From HGM04593 sp045612305 (GTDB lineage: Bacteria; Bacteroidota; Bacteroidia; Bacteroidales; Bacteroidaceae), in NCBI GenBank assembly GCA_045612305.1, contig JAZKYU010000019.1, positions 1 through 61,748 on the forward strand: a stretch of 61,748 nt of DNA, read 5' to 3'. The first letter of the stretch is position 1, and each line of letters begins with the position of its first letter. A model generated the notes under the pieces. The model saw only the letters and a program-made list of their open reading frames with translations, had not been told where the DNA came from and searched no databases. Below, in pieces: positions 33,415 through 41,026 of this stretch. Made by a program: the position numbers and the translations under genes.

Positions 33415-35940
33415 TTAATTATTGGTCTCTGTGTTCTCGTTATTTTCAACTACATCGGTTGCAACGTCCTCTGCTTGAACTTCTTCGGCCTCTTCGCGGT
33501 TAACTTTGCACACCGAGCCTATGCAGTCGTTCTTCTTGCCGAGGTTAATAACCTTAACACCCTGTGTTGCACGACCAATAACAGGTATCTGCTCAACGGC
33601 TGTGCGTATAGCGATGCCCGACTTATTGATAATCATCAAGTCGTTCTCGTTGTTTACATCCATTATAGCAACAAGCTCGCCGGTCTTCTCGGTAACCTTG
33701 AGTGTCTTAACACCCTTGCAACCACGACCCACAGTGGGATAGTCTTCGGTCTTCGAACGCTTACCAAAGCCTTGCTCCGAGAGAACGAGTATGCTGTGGT
33801 CGCCCTCAACCTCCTGAGGAAGAACAACCATACCTACAACCTCGTCGTTTTCGTCGAGCGCCATACCCTTAACACCTGTTGCGGTACGTCCCATAGCGCG
33901 CACTGTGCTTTCGTTGAAACGCACAGCACGACCTGTGCGGTTAGCAAGAATAATATCGCTGTTACCATCAGTGAGAGCTACAGATATCACGCGGTCGTCC
34001 TCACGTATGCTTATAGCGATGATACCGTTTGCACGGGGGCGTGAGTACTGCTCGAGCGATGTCTTTTTAATTATACCCTGCTTGGTACAGAATACAATAT
34101 TGTGGCTCTCTATGAAGTTCTTGTCGGCAAGAGTCTTCACGCGAACAAATGCGTTAACAGCGTCGTCGCTCTCAATGTTGAGCATATTCTGTATAGCACG
34201 TCCCTTTGAGTTTTTGTTACCCTCGGGTATCTCGTATACCTTCAACCAGTAACACTTACCACGCTGTGTAAAGAAGAGCATAGTATTGTGCATAGTTGCG
34301 GTGTAGATGTACTCTATAAAGTCTGAGTCGCGTGTGTCGCTACCCTTCGAGCCTACACCACCACGGTTCTGGCTACGATACTCTGTAAGAGGAGTACGTT
34401 TAATATAGCCCAAGTGCGATATTGTGATAACCATCTCATCGTCGGCATAGAAATCCTCGGGGTTAAAGTCGTTCGACGCCGAATAATCGATGCGGCAACG
34501 ACGCTCATCGCCATACTTCTCTTTAATCTCATTGAGCTCGTCCTTAATAACGCTCTTGCAAAGCTCGTCGTCGGTGAGTATTGCGGTGTAGTACTCTATC
34601 TTGCGCTGCAACTCATCGAACTCTGCGTGCAATTTATCCTGGTTGATACCGGTAAGCTGGCCAAGACGCATCTCCACGATAGCGTTAGCCTGTACCTCGC
34701 TCAACGAGAAGCGCTGCATCAACGCCTCGCGTGCAGCCGAGGGAGAGCTTGCGGCTTTTATTATGCGCACCACCTCGTCGATGTTGTCCGACGCAATGAT
34801 GAGACCCTCTATAATATGAGCACGTTCCTGTGCTTTGCGCAAGTCGAATTTTGTACGGCGTATAACAACCTCGTGACGGTGGTCAACAAAGTTCTTTATA
34901 CAATCTTTGAGCGAGAGAAGCTGGGGACGGCCGTGCACAAGAGCAATACAGTTAACGCTGAACGATGTCTGCAAAGCCGACATCTTGTAGAGCTTGTTGA
35001 GCACCACGTTGGCGTTTGCATCGCGCTTAATATCGATAACGATGCGCATACCCGACTGGTCCGACTCGTCGTTGATGTTCGATATACCCTCGATTTTCTT
35101 CTCGTTCACCATCGAAGCAATATCTTTTATAAGCTCCTCCTTGAGCACGTTGTAAGGGATAGCTGTAACCACAATCTTCTCGTGGGTGGCAGCCTGCTCA
35201 ATCTCAGACACAGCACGCATAATCACACGGCCGCGACCTGTCTCATAAGCCTCACGCACACCGGCCACACCCAAGATATCGCAACCTGTGGGGAAGTCGG
35301 GAGCCTTAACGTGCTGCATAAGCCCGTCGGTATCAATTTCGGGGTTGTCAATATATGCCACGCAAGCATCTACAACCTCACTCAAATTGTGTGTAGGAAT
35401 ATTGGTTGCCATACCTACTGCGATACCCGTTGCACCATTAACCAAGAGGTTGGGGATGCGTGTGGGCAACACTGTGGGCTCCATCTTCTCGTTAGCGTAG
35501 TTAGGTTTGAAGTCTACAGTCTCTTTGTAGAGGTCTTCTGCCATATCCTCACCAAGCTTCTGCAAACGCGCCTCGGTGTAACGCATCGCAGCAGGTGAGT
35601 CACCGTCTATAGATCCAAAGTTACCTTGTCCATCAACAAGGGGGTAACGCATAACCCAAGGCTGTGCCATACGCACAAGCGCACCATACACCGACGAGTC
35701 GCCGTGAGGGTGGTAGTTACCAAGCACATCACCGACGGTCTTTGCCGATTTCTTGTAGGGCTTGTCCGATGTATATCCACCCTCCATCATACCATAAAGG
35801 ATACGACGATGAACAGGTTTCAAACCATCGCGCACATCGGGGAGCGCACGTGCCACAATAACCGACATCGAATAGTCGATGTACGATTTATGCATTTCGT
35901 CCTCGACATTTACTTTTATAATTCTGTCGTTCTCAATCAT
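33415..35940 (-). CDS. gyrA: DNA gyrase subunit A
   Basis: An 841-residue topoisomerase II subunit that cuts and rejoins DNA for negative supercoiling. The catalytic tyrosine is Y121 in AAMRYTEARL. The quinolone-determining region HPHGDSSVYGALVRMAQPW (78-96) has serines at 82-83 but glycine (G86) where E. coli has D87. The C-terminal beta-pinwheel contains QNRGGVGSKG at the GyrA-box position and ends in an acidic tail. Length and gyrase-like box exclude ParC. A -7 box TAATTTTG at 36010-36017 lies 70 bases upstream. Confidence 0.96.
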   Translation of the reverse strand: MIENDRIIKVNVEDEMHKSYIDYSMSVIVARALPDVRDGLKPVHRRILYGMMEGGYTSDKPYKKSAKTVGDVLGNYHPHGDSSVYGALVRMAQPWVMRYPLVDGQGNFGSIDGDSPAAMRYTEARLQKLGEDMAEDLYKETVDFKPNYANEKMEPTVLPTRIPNLLVNGATGIAVGMATNIPTHNLSEVVDACVAYIDNPEIDTDGLMQHVKAPDFPTGCDILGVAGVREAYETGRGRVIMRAVSEIEQAATHEKIVVTAIPYNVLKEELIKDIASMVNEKKIEGISNINDESDQSGMRIVIDIKRDANANVVLNKLYKMSALQTSFSVNCIALVHGRPQLLSLKDCIKNFVDHRHEVVIRRTKFDLRKAQERAHIIEGLIIASDNIDEVVRIIKAASSPSAAREALMQRFSLSEVQANAIVEMRLGQLTGINQDKLHAEFDELQRKIEYYTAILTDDELCKSVIKDELNEIKEKYGDERRCRIDYSASNDFNPEDFYADDEMVITISHLGYIKRTPLTEYRSQNRGGVGSKGSDTRDSDFIEYIYTATMHNTMLFFTQRGKCYWLKVYEIPEGNKNSKGRAIQNMLNIESDDAVNAFVRVKTLADKNFIESHNIVFCTKQGIIKKTSLEQYSRPRANGIIAISIREDDRVISVALTDGNSDIILANRTGRAVRFNESTVRAMGRTATGVKGMALDENDEVVGMVVLPQEVEGDHSILVLSEQGFGKRSKTEDYPTVGRGCKGVKTLKVTEKTGELVAIMDVNNENDLMIINKSGIAIRTAVEQIPVIGRATQGVKVINLGKKNDCIGSVCKVNREEAEEVQAEDVATDVVENNENTETNN

Positions 35941-36009
35941 AAAATGTGTTTATCAATTAAAATTTTTGTTATACCTTATTTATATATAGTAAATCTTTGT
36001 AAAAGTACT

Positions 36010-36017
36010 CAAAATTA
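36010..36017 (-). promoter_or_regulatory. gyrA promoter -7 box
   Basis: TAATTTTG on the minus strand matches TAnnTTTG; no -33 TTTG at about 20 bases. Confidence 0.45.
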
Positions 36018-36063
36018 GCGAAACCGACAAAATTTTTAGGCTTTATTAAGCCATAAAAACGCA

Positions 36064-36106
36064 TAAAACGGCGTTTTAAGGCAAAAAGCTCTTAAACGCC
36101 GTTTTA
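36064..36106 (-). terminator. Terminator downstream of the P5-like gene
   Basis: A 16-pair stem (36064-36080 with 36091-36106, one bulged T) with a 10-base loop ends in a T-rich stretch on the minus strand, 25 bases past the P5-like stop. A smaller stem GGCTT/AAGCC is at 36039-36052. Confidence 0.7.
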
Positions 36107-36130
36107 CGGGGCAATAAAGCGATCTCTTTT

Positions 36131-36535
36131 TTAGCGACTCAAGCGCCACCCCTCCTCCACATCCTGCGCATCGGCAGGGAGGCCATTCTCCATCTGCGAC
36201 ATCGCCGCAACTATCGCACACATCACACTCTTGTCGGCCGACTCCACAGGAGCATCTGCCGCAACACCGCTTTTCTTTGCAACAAAAGCTATATAATTCT
36301 GCGTGTCGTTCTCCACAGGCGGCGCCCAACGAGTTATCCACTCGGCGAGCGTGTCCAGCCCGTGCAAGCGTTTATAGTTGGCCAGAGTAATAAATGCTGC
36401 ACGATACCCCCAGCTAGGAGCCGTGAATGTGAAAAACGCCTCATCTTTTTGCTCGTCGGCAAGCCCTTTCCAGCGTGTCCCGTTGCGTCGTATGTTCAGC
36501 GGGTTGTTGTTTCGTAAACCTCTTGAGATTTTCAT
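36131..36535 (-). CDS. Structural protein P5-like (phage-type lysozyme-like) protein
   Basis: 134 residues, no signal peptide. The start SRGLRNNNPLNIRRNGTRWK with WGYRAAFITLANYKRLHGLDT and NDTQNYIAFVAKKSGV is the family annotated in Bacteroides genomes as structural protein P5, related to the tail/lysis-type protein of phage PM2 and to lysozyme-like virion enzymes. No other phage gene is near, so it is an orphan or domesticated cargo gene between gyrA and trmD. A TAACTTTG -7 box (36545-36552, minus) lies only about 10 bases before the ATG. Confidence 0.8.
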   Translation of the reverse strand: MKISRGLRNNNPLNIRRNGTRWKGLADEQKDEAFFTFTAPSWGYRAAFITLANYKRLHGLDTLAEWITRWAPPVENDTQNYIAFVAKKSGVAADAPVESADKSVMCAIVAAMSQMENGLPADAQDVEEGWRLSR

Positions 36536-36544
36536 TTTTTACAC

Positions 36545-36579
36545 CAAAGTTAATATTGGTACGAAATTTTAAAGTTTCG
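36545..36579 (-). promoter_or_regulatory. Possible promoter and near-palindrome upstream of the P5-like gene
   Basis: TAACTTTG at 36545-36552 (minus) fits a -7 box but would leave almost no leader. At 36562-36579 lies an 18-base near-palindrome with CGAAA/TTTCG ends (16 of 18 symmetric), a possible repressor site. Confidence 0.35.
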
Positions 36580-36611
36580 CAATTAACACAAAAACACAGC
36601 TACGCCGAAAG

Positions 36612-36645
36612 TTTGTGGTAATTTAAAATAAAAATCTTATTTTTG
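36612..36645 (+). promoter_or_regulatory. trmD promoter (TTTG-N22-TATTTTTG)
   Basis: TTTG at 36612-36615 and TATTTTTG at 36638-36645 fit the Bacteroidota consensus. The leader to the trmD ATG is about 87 bases. Confidence 0.65.
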
Positions 36646-36738
36646 CACAGCAAACACTGCACAACAAACTTTTACGGTTGTAGCAGAAAACAAGCACTGC
36701 AAATACAACAAAAACACAATTTACATTTATATATTATT

Positions 36739-37416
36739 ATGCGTGTAGACATTATTACAACCTTTCCCGAGATGATGGAAAGCTTTTTCAACACCTCTAT
36801 TATGGGGCGTGCACAACGCAACGGATACGCCGAAATTTGTTTACATAATTTACGAGATTATACACTCGACAAGCATCGCCGCACCGACGATTATCCTTTT
36901 GGCGGCTGCGCAGGCCTTGTTATGAAGATAGAGCCTATTGACAACTGTATAAAGCATCTTAAATCTCAAAGAGAGTACGACGAGGTCATTTATACCACCC
37001 CCGACGGGCAGGTTTTCGACCAACCTATGGCCAATTCGCTCTCTATGAAGCAAAATTTGATATTTTTGTGCGGACATTATAAAGGTATCGACCATAGAAT
37101 ACGTGAACACCTCATTACCAAGGAGATAAGTATAGGCGACTACGTTTTAACCGGTGGCGAATTAGCTGTAGAAGTAATATGTGACGCGGTCATTCGCCTT
37201 ATTCCAGGCGTAATTTCCGACGAAACATCGGCTCTTTCCGACTCTTTCCAGGACAATTTGCTTGCACCACCCGTCTACACCCGCCCCGCCGAGTATAATG
37301 GCTGGAAAGTACCCGATATTCTCCTCTCTGGACACGAGGCAAAGATACGTCAGTGGGAGTTTGAGCAATCTCTCGAGCGCACAAAACGCTTGCGCCCCGA
37401 CCTTCTCGACAAATAA
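36739..37416 (+). CDS. trmD: tRNA (guanine-37 N1) methyltransferase
   Basis: 225 residues from the ATG at 36739 (MRVDIITTFPEMMESFF), the canonical TrmD start. The SPOUT knot region has FLCGHYKGIDHRIREHL, SIGDYVLTGGELAVEV and IPGVISDE. GGCAGLVMKIEPI is the substrate loop. It methylates G37 in tRNAs reading CNN codons to prevent frameshifts. It stands alone here; in many bacteria it sits with rplS/rimM. Confidence 0.96.
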   Translation: MRVDIITTFPEMMESFFNTSIMGRAQRNGYAEICLHNLRDYTLDKHRRTDDYPFGGCAGLVMKIEPIDNCIKHLKSQREYDEVIYTTPDGQVFDQPMANSLSMKQNLIFLCGHYKGIDHRIREHLITKEISIGDYVLTGGELAVEVICDAVIRLIPGVISDETSALSDSFQDNLLAPPVYTRPAEYNGWKVPDILLSGHEAKIRQWEFEQSLERTKRLRPDLLDK

Positions 37417-37450
37417 GAAAAAACCTTACATATACATTTGTATATACATA

Positions 37451-37492
37451 TGTAAACCATGTAAAAACAAGCAAAATTTCAATCTGTTTACA
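37451..37492. repeat. Cluster of TTTACA/TGTAAA hexamers between trmD and pyrD
   Basis: TGTAAA occurs at 37451-37456 and 37460-37465, and TTTACA at 37487-37492. The same hexamer is strongly repeated beyond the XRE gene at 39875-40552, so this may be a regulator site. Confidence 0.35.
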
Positions 37493-37498
37493 TACGAA

Positions 37499-37527
37499 AG
37501 AAGGATGGCTCTAGCCATCCTTCTTTT
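37499..37527. terminator. Bidirectional terminator between trmD and pyrD
   Basis: AAGGATGGC/GCCATCCTT with flanking GAAAG/CTTTTC forms a stem around a TCTA loop, 85 bases after trmD and 23 after the pyrD stop on the opposite strand. Confidence 0.7.
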
Positions 37528-37549
37528 CATCTTTATAACTCTGTAAAGT

Positions 37550-38461
37550 TTACACTTCCAGCGCACCAATAAGCTCATTTATCGAACTCATTTTGTGACG
37601 CACAAGATAATCTTCAATATAATCCACAATTTCACCCGTCACAGCTGGGTTCATAAAGTTTGCAGTACCCACCTCTATCGCCGAAGCTCCGGCAAGCAAG
37701 AACTCCACAGCATCACTACCTGTGGTTATTCCACCTATACCCACAACAGGTATTTTAACAGCCTTTGCAACCTGCCACACCATACGCAAAGCGATAGGCT
37801 TCACTGCGGGGCCACTCATACCACCTGTAATGGTCGAAAGCAAAGGACGACGTTTCTCGCTATCTATAGCCATACCCAAGAGGGTATTTATGAGCGAAAC
37901 ACTATCGGCACCGGCACCCTCCACTGCACGAGCAATCTCTGTAATATCGGTAACATTGGGCGACAACTTAACTATCAAGGTTTTGGGATAAGCCTTGCGC
38001 ACTGCCGACACAACCTCGGCTGCCGACGCAGGCAACACACCAAAAGCCATACCACCCTGCTTCACATTTGGGCACGATATATTCAGCTCTATAGCAGGTA
38101 TCTTGTCGAGCGCAGCCACCTTTTCGGCACACGCCACATAATCCTCTATACAAGCTCCCGACACGTTTACAATAACATTTGTATCGAGGTCTTTAAGCTG
38201 CGGGTAAATATTCTGGGCAAAATAGTCCACACCCTTGTTCTGCAAGCCCACAGCATTGAGCATACCCATAGGAGTTTCGGCGCTACGGGGATAAGGGTTA
38301 CCCTCGCGATGGTTCAGCGTTGTACCTTTTACAATGAAACCACCAAGCTTGTTCAAGTCTACAAAATCGGCAAACTCGAGGCCGTAGCCAAATGTTCCCG
38401 ACGCTGTGAGAACCGGATTTTTTAAATTCAGCCCTCCTATTTTAACATCTGTCTTTACCAT
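37550..38461 (-). CDS. pyrD: Dihydroorotate dehydrogenase 1B, catalytic subunit
   Basis: A 303-residue FMN enzyme oxidising dihydroorotate to orotate in pyrimidine synthesis. NPVLTASGTFGYG binds FMN. ELNISCPNVKQGG carries the catalytic cysteine of class 1. VGIGGITTGSDAVEFLLAGA is the phosphate-binding region. The type 1B partner PyrK is encoded directly upstream, overlapping by 7 bases. Confidence 0.95.
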   Translation of the reverse strand: MVKTDVKIGGLNLKNPVLTASGTFGYGLEFADFVDLNKLGGFIVKGTTLNHREGNPYPRSAETPMGMLNAVGLQNKGVDYFAQNIYPQLKDLDTNVIVNVSGACIEDYVACAEKVAALDKIPAIELNISCPNVKQGGMAFGVLPASAAEVVSAVRKAYPKTLIVKLSPNVTDITEIARAVEGAGADSVSLINTLLGMAIDSEKRRPLLSTITGGMSGPAVKPIALRMVWQVAKAVKIPVVGIGGITTGSDAVEFLLAGASAIEVGTANFMNPAVTGEIVDYIEDYLVRHKMSSINELIGALEV

Positions 38462-39222
38462 TTTAGTTCATCTATTGAAAATACCGGACCATCTGTACAC
38501 ACACACTTGTGCCCCTCTTTTGTATCCTCTACACAGCAGAGACAAGCACCAAGGCCGCAAGCCATCTTGTTCTCCAAAGAGACCTCGCAGGGGATATTAT
38601 TCTCGCGAGCATACTTTGCCACGGCGAGCATCATAGGCTTGGGACCACAAGTGTATATCTGTGTAAATTTGTTTGCAAGCACCGAGTGGTTGGTAACATA
38701 ACCCTTCTCACCAAGCGTGCCATCCTCTGTTGTATACTCTACTCTGCCAAGCGCCTCATAAGCATCGCGACGATACAAATCTTTGGCCGAACGAGCACCT
38801 ATAAGTATTGTAAACTCATACCCGCCACGTTTCAACTCCTCGGCAAGATAGTACAAGGGAGCACTGCCCACACCACCACCAACGAGCAACAAGCGCGCGC
38901 CCTTCTCGGTAGGCATAGTAAAACCGTTACCAAGCGGCAGGAGTGTGTTCACTTTATCACCAGCTTTCAAGCCACCCAGCCAACGTGTGCCATCACCCAC
39001 AAGCTGAACAAGAAAACCTATCTCATTTTTTTCGGCACAAAAGCTGTGAATCGATATCGGACGACGCAACATCACGCTCGGCGTGCCGTCGATGCGCAAC
39101 TCCGCAAACTGCCCCGGGAAAACAGCAGGCAAAGGTTGTTCGCTTGTCATATTAAGCAACACGCAGGTCGCGTTAAGCTGCTCAACCTCTTTTATTGTCA
39201 GGTCGACAAGAACTTTTTTCAT
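38455..39222 (-). CDS. pyrK: Dihydroorotate dehydrogenase electron transfer subunit
   Basis: 255 residues from the ATG at 39222 (MKKVLVDLTIKEVEQLN). An FAD domain (VMLRRPISIHSF) and an NAD domain (LLVGGGVGSAPLYYLA) are followed by a [2Fe-2S] site: ACGLGACLCCVEDT and a later Cys in HKCVC. It passes electrons from PyrD to NAD+. Its promoter is at 39246-39277. The XRE gene terminates just upstream. Confidence 0.95.
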   Translation of the reverse strand: MKKVLVDLTIKEVEQLNATCVLLNMTSEQPLPAVFPGQFAELRIDGTPSVMLRRPISIHSFCAEKNEIGFLVQLVGDGTRWLGGLKAGDKVNTLLPLGNGFTMPTEKGARLLLVGGGVGSAPLYYLAEELKRGGYEFTILIGARSAKDLYRRDAYEALGRVEYTTEDGTLGEKGYVTNHSVLANKFTQIYTCGPKPMMLAVAKYARENNIPCEVSLENKMACGLGACLCCVEDTKEGHKCVCTDGPVFSIDELKW

Positions 39223-39245
39223 AGTTTTAGTTTGTTTAGTTTTGG

Positions 39246-39277
39246 CGAAGATAGCATAAATTAACTCTCGGAACAAA
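39246..39277 (-). promoter_or_regulatory. pyrKD promoter (TTTG-N20-TATCTTCG)
   Basis: On the minus strand, TTTG at 39274-39277 and TATCTTCG at 39246-39253 are 20 bases apart, 24 bases before the pyrK ATG. Confidence 0.8.
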
Positions 39278-39307
39278 TAAATAAAAAGAACTCTTCGCCT
39301 GCAGGCA

Positions 39308-39344
39308 TAAAAAAAAGCCGCCACCCCGTTTTTGTGGAGGCAGC
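39308..39344 (-). terminator. Terminator of the XRE regulator gene
   Basis: On the minus strand, GCTGCCTCCAC and GTGGCGGC form a stem followed by nine Ts. It separates the XRE gene from pyrK. Confidence 0.8.
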
Positions 39345-39376
39345 GACAGTTTGTTTACATTATAATAAAGAAAGAG

Positions 39377-39853
39377 TTACTTTTCGGGAAACATAGTTTC
39401 ATACGTACCATCTGTGTAGAAAATCCTTATCTCCTTTATCTTCTTCGCAACAACAGGCGCTGGAGAAGGCGATGCAGCTACACGCGCCGAACGACGAGGT
39501 GCACGCTCTACAGGCGTACTGCGTTGCTCTGTTTTCTGCACAGCAGGCCCCGCAAAAGCAGTAGCAGCCACGGGCTGAACAGCCGGGAAAAGCTCATTTT
39601 GCACAGCAGCCAAAGGCTGGGCTGTCGCAGCTGCCTCTCCTGTGGGTGCAACACCTCTTCCCGTCATCAACCACTGCATGTCAAGCCCGGGAAAAGCCTC
39701 AAATATTTTAAGCATAACCTCAAGGCTCGGCTTGTTTCGTCCACTTAATATATGAGACACCGATGCGCGCTGCACACCGGCCTTGTCGGCAAATTGAGAA
39801 GGTGTCAAACCATAGCTCTTCATTATAAGTTCTATTCTCTCGCGGTCGCTCAT
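39377..39853 (-). CDS. XRE-family helix-turn-helix regulator
   Basis: 158 residues. The N-terminal helix-turn-helix (about 1-65) has PSQFADKAGVQRASVSHILS and LSGRNKPSLEVMLKIFEAFP, the XRE/Cro pattern common in Bacteroidota. A Pro/Ala-rich linker (about 75-135) ends in a conserved-looking tail KEIRIFYTDGTYETMFPEK. It is probably a repressor, possibly of its own gene and the adjoining pyrKD. Its promoter at 39904-39935 sits inside a region dense in TTTACA motifs. Confidence 0.88.
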   Translation of the reverse strand: MSDRERIELIMKSYGLTPSQFADKAGVQRASVSHILSGRNKPSLEVMLKIFEAFPGLDMQWLMTGRGVAPTGEAAATAQPLAAVQNELFPAVQPVAATAFAGPAVQKTEQRSTPVERAPRRSARVAASPSPAPVVAKKIKEIRIFYTDGTYETMFPEK

Positions 39854-39903
39854 AAAATATGCAATTTTAAAATGTTTACAAAACTATACTTCAATAAACA
39901 ATG

Positions 39904-39935
39904 CAAAAATAACAACAAAATTCCAATTATACAAA
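39904..39935 (-). promoter_or_regulatory. XRE gene promoter (TTTG-N20-TATTTTTG)
   Basis: On the minus strand, TTTG at 39932-39935 and TATTTTTG at 39904-39911 are 20 bases apart, 51 bases before the ATG. Confidence 0.75.
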
Positions 39936-40306
39936 TCACATTTTAAAAGCGGATAAATCCAGGCTGTTTACAAATATTACATATGTAAATACAATACACA
40001 ACTTTACAAAAAGTTACAAGCATCAGCTAGCGCGCGTACAAAAGCGCACAAGCGCATCAACCCCAAAAGAGAGCACGAGACTATATGTGGTTATAAAAAA
40101 CATTAGATTATTTACATAAAGCATTGATAAACACATAAATACCGAGTAAAACAATTACATTTTATGCAATATTACCACATACAACCCCCAAAGCAACCTT
40201 AATATTCTATAAAAAGATTTATAAACAATATACCATATATATGATTATCAAGCACTTACGCGCCACATAAGCAAAGTGTATATTTCTTGAATATCGCGTT
40301 TTCAAC

Positions 40307-40339
40307 TTATCAACAACCCCTCGACCAGGCTGTTGATAA
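40307..40339. repeat. Inverted pair of TTATCAACA (DnaA-box-like) 9-mers
   Basis: TTATCAACA at 40307-40315 faces its exact complement at 40331-40339 across 15 bases. Each differs from the E. coli DnaA consensus TTATCCACA at one position. Confidence 0.5.
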
Positions 40340-40964
40340 CGATTAGCAAAAAGCAACCACCCTATTTACTTATAACAAATAAATATTGTTACATCTCTAA
40401 AACAAGCACTACTATATTTGTAAATTCTCAAACAATACTTTAAAACACAGCGGTTATTGTTTACATTTATAACGCGCGATTTACAATAAAAACAAGCTTA
40501 AAAACGCATATTTATTAAAAACCACCCTTGCAAGCAATGTGCAAAGTGTAAATCTACGTGAAAATCTAAAAAACACGCCCCTATGCACAGTTGATAACTG
40601 TTTTTTCAATTCTAAAAGGCTTTAAAACACCACAAAAGAATTAAAACCAATAAGTTACACCCTATTTTTAGTGTCATAAAATAACTCAAACTAGAAAAAG
40701 CAGCCAAAAATTCCCCATAGACCCAGCTTGAACAACACACACACACCGTCATCAAATAAGAAGCCAAGTAAGCAAGAAAAAGATTAGAGAAAAAAGAATA
40801 TGGTTTTGCAAAGAGAGGAGACAACATCACCCATCAAGAGCCCATTGACCGTAGAGAGTATAAAAAAACAGAGAGCACCCTACCGCCACCAACCAACACG
40901 CTCTACTAACGCGCACTAAGAGCTCTGCATATTATCGGTGCGCGCAGCCTATAAACAAAAAAAA

Positions 40965-40992
40965 GCAAGCAGAGCCTTTAGACTCTGCTTGC
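40965..40992 (-). terminator. Terminator of the M6 protease gene
   Basis: GCAAGCAGAG (40965-40974) pairs with CTCTGCTTGC (40983-40992) around an 8-base loop. On the minus strand eight Ts follow. It is 34 bases past the stop codon. Confidence 0.9.
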
Positions 40993-41026
40993 AACAAAGT
41001 GCAAATTATAAAAACTTGCCTATATT

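Larger units (their letters stand above)
39854..40964. other. 1.1-kb gene-free AT-rich region upstream of the XRE gene
   Basis: No convincing coding frame. The left part (39875-40552) carries nine TTTACA/TGTAAA hexamers (starts 39875, 39967, 39984, 40003, 40111, 40419, 40460, 40480, 40547), against about one expected by chance. TTATCAACA occurs inverted at 40307-40315 and 40331-40339, and TTATCAACT is near 40590. The string GCAAAGTGTA is repeated at 40271 and 40541. The right part (about 40620-40960) is A/C-rich on the plus strand and has none of these hexamers. Confidence 0.5.

Noticed and set aside
34414..35598. 394-codon open frame antisense to gyrA
   Set aside because: It is a shadow of the highly constrained gyrA coding sequence; composition is Cys/His-rich and unlike a real protein.
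40612..40830. 72-codon hydrophobic ORF in the 1.1-kb spacer
   Set aside because: No promoter motif, and the hydrophobicity is explained by A-rich sequence on the opposite strand; kept only as part of the non-coding region.
39854..40964. Chromosome replication origin
   Set aside because: DnaA-box-like 9-mers and high AT suit an origin, but dnaA is absent and the plus strand stays C-rich over G on both sides in the lines I counted by eye, with no skew flip. Reported only as an open question.
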